A stretch of DNA of 8,666 bases from Robiginitomaculum sp. Its GTDB lineage: Bacteria; Pseudomonadota; Alphaproteobacteria; Caulobacterales; Maricaulaceae. A program made the translations under genes and the position numbers. Positions 6,645 to 8,666 of this stretch are shown here, piece after piece; positions within the stretch are counted from its first letter, which is position 1; the number at the start of each line of letters is the position of its first letter. The stretch is taken from contig JAESQI010000359.1 in the NCBI GenBank assembly GCA_016765255.1, positions 1 to 8,666 on the forward strand. Direction: 5' to 3'. The notes below the pieces were generated by a model. It did no database searches. It was not told the origin of the DNA and saw only the letters and a list, made by a program, of their open reading frames with translations.

Positions 6645-7099
6645 TCGAGTATCCGCTCTTTAACGTCCGCGTCTGGCATATTGCATATGGTGACTGTGCC
6701 GCCAAATTTATATCTGTGCCGCGCTACAAACCCGTAGAGCGCATCTTGCACTTGGCGCGGCAATATCCGCAAAATGCGCAAAGCCCTCCACTTCCCGCCC
6801 AGCCTAGCGCCTACACGAATAACAGCTTCCATCGACCCATAGGCAACACCGTCTTCCAGATAGAGCCAAGATAATGGATCATCTGGGTTTAAACCGTAAT
6901 GACACATGAGCGCGTGGCCTAATTTGCTTTGTAAGGGAATGATTTTAAATTCGCAGGCCTCGTCATTGCGGGCAATCCATTTGGCCCCACGCGCACAAAC
7001 AGAACACTGCGCGTCCATAATTGTAAACGGCCCGCGATCTGAAAATTTGGGGACGGTTTGGTCTGACCGATATGAATATTTTGTTGTGCCTAGCTTCAT
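6641..7099 (-). CDS. DCC-family (DUF393) thiol-disulfide oxidoreductase-like protein
   Basis: This protein of about 152 residues belongs to the DCC/DUF393 family, named for its Asp-Cys-Cys signature. Here the motif is FTIMDAQCSVC (D29, C32, C35 from the chosen start), near the N-terminus of a thioredoxin-like fold. The family's usual DG.C..C is altered, with Ala for Gly. Later blocks fit the family: FKIIPLQSKLG, SWLYLEDGVAYGSMEAVIRVGARLGG, and the C-terminal DALYGFVARHRYKFGG. The start is ATG 7099-7097, because GGAG lies 6 nt before it. A GTG at 7114 would add five residues but overlaps that ribosome site and has none of its own. It is the first gene of an operon with the saccharopine dehydrogenase/DUF4166 gene, which it overlaps by 4 nt. 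It is presumably a cytosolic redox protein. Its partner and substrate are unknown. Confidence 0.87.
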   Translation of the reverse strand: MKLGTTKYSYRSDQTVPKFSDRGPFTIMDAQCSVCARGAKWIARNDEACEFKIIPLQSKLGHALMCHYGLNPDDPLSWLYLEDGVAYGSMEAVIRVGARLGGKWRALRILRILPRQVQDALYGFVARHRYKFGGTVTICNMPDADVKERILE

Positions 7100-7105
7100 A
7101 GGTTT

Positions 7106-7109
7106 CTCC
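7106..7109 (-). promoter_or_regulatory. Ribosome binding site that fixes the DCC gene start
   Basis: Minus-strand GGAG is followed by 6 nt (AAACCT) and then ATG at 7099-7097. The in-frame GTG at 7114-7112 lies upstream of this site and has no purine-rich sequence before it, so the longer version of the protein is probably an over-call. Confidence 0.65.
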
Positions 7110-7210
7110 GACACATCATATAATGAACATCAAAGCCAGCGCCTAGATGTTAGGTGTTCTTAACCAAGAGAAATACTACCGAGCTGATTTAAGTTGGGAC
7201 TAAGAAAAAT

Positions 7211-7239
7211 TTGTCTACCGCACATAAACCCTCTATACT
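7211..7239 (+). promoter_or_regulatory. Sigma-70-type promoter of the amidase gene
   Basis: TTGTCT (7211-7216) and TATACT (7234-7239) are separated by exactly 17 nt. A start at about 7246 gives a leader of roughly 30 nt, which contains the ribosome site AAGGGG (7263-7268) 6 nt before the ATG at 7275. It lies in the 175-nt divergent gap shared with the DCC operon, where no equally clear promoter was found for the opposite direction. Confidence 0.65.
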
Positions 7240-7274
7240 CCCTTTATACATCTAAAATAAAAAAGGGGACACCA

Positions 7275-8666
7275 ATGAAAAAACTCGCACTCGCCTTATT
7301 GATATCGACAAGTCTCATGAGCTGTACACCTCAAAACATTCAGACCATGGCCCCTATTGTAATGCCAAACTTTGTCCCATCTGGCTTGCTTTCAAAATCC
7401 TTACCAGAAATTGCCGCAGCGCTACAAAACGGCGAAACCACGTCCGAAGCTTTGGTCAAATCCTATTTGGCGCGGATTGAAAGCATCGACAATACGGGCC
7501 CGACCCTACAAAGTATTCTGACCATCAATCCAGATATTTTAGACCAAGCCAGAGCCCTCGATGCTAAACGAGCAGCGGGCGAAACCTTGGGCCCCCTGCA
7601 CGGTGTCCCGATCTTGCTGAAAGACAATATAGAAACCAAAGACAATATGCCCACAACAGCAGGGGCGTTGTCCTTAAAAGAAAATATCACAGGGCGAGAC
7701 GCGCCTTTGGTCAAGGGCTTGCGGGATGCGGGCGCCCTCATTTTGGGCAAAACCAATTTAAGCCAATGGGCTAATTTTAAATCAAATGATTCCATGAGCG
7801 GGTGGTCGGCCCTTGGCGGACAAGTGCGAAATCCGCATATCCTTGACCGCAATACATGTGGGTCGAGCGCCGGGTCAGGTGCTGCCATGGCTGCCAGTCT
7901 CGCCGCTGGGACTGTTGGAACGGAAACCAATGGGTCTATTATTTGCCCGTCTACCATTAACGGTGTGGTTGGGTTTAAACCCACAGTCGGACTTGTAGCC
8001 CAAGATTTAATCATCCCGATTTCCCATTCCCAAGATACGGCTGGCCCCATGACCAAAACCGTGAAAGGGGCCGCTATGATGTTGGGCGCCATGGCAACAG
8101 GCGCAGCCAAGACCGATTATATAAGCGGCCTTGACGCCAATGCACTTTTTGGCGTGCGTGTCGGTGTGATGCGGTTTTCTCAAGGGCGGAACGCCGATAT
8201 TCTCGGCCTGTTTAATACCGCCCTCAAAGACATGGAAAGTGCAGGGGCTATCCTCATTGATATAGATGACTATGAGCGCACCAATACAGGCAGTGCATCC
8301 TTTGATGTTTTAAAATATGAGTTTAAAGCCAGCCTCAATGATTATCTCGCCAACACGGCCCCAGCCGTGACCGCCCGCACCCTCGCGCAAACCATCGCGT
8401 TTAATAAAGCCCACGCCGATATTGAACTGGCCCTGTTTGACCAAAGTATTTTAGTAGACAGTGAGGCCTTGGGGGGGCTTGATAGTCCCGAATATATTAA
8501 AGCCTTGAAAGCCATTCAAAAAGCAAATCGTCAAGACGGTATCGACGTTTTACTTTCGAAATATGAAGTCAACGCACTGGTTGGGCCTTCTGGGCCAGTA
8601 CCAGGGCGGGTGGATCCAATTAACGGCGATGTCTGGCCCAATTGGGCGGATCAGGGTCTATGCCCG
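7275..8666 (+). CDS. Amidase-signature family enzyme, predicted lipoprotein (3' end outside window)
   Basis: The frame is open for 464 codons to the window edge. It is an amidase-signature hydrolase that cleaves C-N amide bonds. The Ser-cisSer-Lys triad is visible: K116 in GVPILLKDNIE, cis-Ser S197 in CGSSAGSGAA, and nucleophile S221 in GTETNGSIICPS. The 24-residue spacing of the two serines is that of the family. The CGSS...ETNGSI style resembles secreted peptide amidases more than GatA, and no other Gat gene is nearby. The N-terminus MKKLALALLISTSLMSC looks like a lipoprotein signal, with Cys17 in a slightly atypical lipobox (LMSC), so the enzyme is probably membrane-anchored and periplasmic. 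The ATG has a strong AAGGGG site 6 nt upstream. Family members of this size suggest that only the last few dozen residues are missing. The substrate is unknown: peptide amides or small amides are both possible. Confidence 0.9.
   Translation, partial: MKKLALALLISTSLMSCTPQNIQTMAPIVMPNFVPSGLLSKSLPEIAAALQNGETTSEALVKSYLARIESIDNTGPTLQSILTINPDILDQARALDAKRAAGETLGPLHGVPILLKDNIETKDNMPTTAGALSLKENITGRDAPLVKGLRDAGALILGKTNLSQWANFKSNDSMSGWSALGGQVRNPHILDRNTCGSSAGSGAAMAASLAAGTVGTETNGSIICPSTINGVVGFKPTVGLVAQDLIIPISHSQDTAGPMTKTVKGAAMMLGAMATGAAKTDYISGLDANALFGVRVGVMRFSQGRNADILGLFNTALKDMESAGAILIDIDDYERTNTGSASFDVLKYEFKASLNDYLANTAPAVTARTLAQTIAFNKAHADIELALFDQSILVDSEALGGLDSPEYIKALKAIQKANRQDGIDVLLSKYEVNALVGPSGPVPGRVDPINGDVWPNWADQGLCP

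Noticed and set aside
7100..7200. Minus-strand promoter for the DCC operon around TATATGAT
   Set aside because: A -10-like sequence is visible, but no acceptable -35 hexamer lies 16-18 nt before it.
7463..8110. Open frame of 215 codons on the minus strand, opposite the amidase
   Set aside because: It is the shadow of the amidase gene, whose catalytic motifs and start signals are clear. The translation shows no family features.

Overview
The window looks like chromosomal DNA from a free-living alphaproteobacterium of middling G+C content. The low-G+C Hyphomonadales/Maricaulales-like groups are a reasonable guess. This rests on the style of the FtsK and HslV proteins, a DUF6090-type membrane protein, and an intergenic palindromic repeat of a kind common in alphaproteobacteria. 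The placement is inference from protein character, not from a marker gene. There are no RNA genes, CRISPR arrays, phage genes or recognisable transposase.

Layout: (1) Positions 1-927, minus strand, hold a damaged peptide/bacteriocin export locus. It consists of an HlyD-type adaptor cut down to its N-terminal membrane anchor (712-927), overlapped by a C39-peptidase ABC exporter. The exporter's reading frame is broken by one base at an A run near 354-357, and it leaves the window at position 1. (2) Positions 928-1139 are intergenic and carry an 84-bp palindromic repeat (988-1071). (3) Positions 1140-4292, minus strand, hold ftsK (DNA translocase, GTG start), followed after only 3 nt by a DUF6090-like single-pass membrane protein. 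(4) hslV (4442-4963, plus strand) is divergent from ftsK. It encodes the peptidase subunit of the HslUV protease and has a candidate heat-shock promoter. hslU, normally the next gene, is absent here. (5) Positions 4974-7099, minus strand, hold a two-gene operon with an ATGA overlap: a DCC/DUF393 thiol-disulfide protein, then a saccharopine-dehydrogenase-like protein fused to a C-terminal DUF4166 domain. (6) Divergent from that operon, and running off the right edge, is an amidase-signature enzyme with a lipoprotein signal (7275-8666, plus) behind a good sigma-70-type promoter.

FtsK (chromosome segregation at the septum) and HslV (protein quality control) are housekeeping genes. The DCC/DUF4166 pair is the least understood part and the best candidate for an undescribed redox function. 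The exporter locus appears to be decaying, unless its two lesions are sequencing or assembly faults. Every stretch longer than 300 bases contains a gene.
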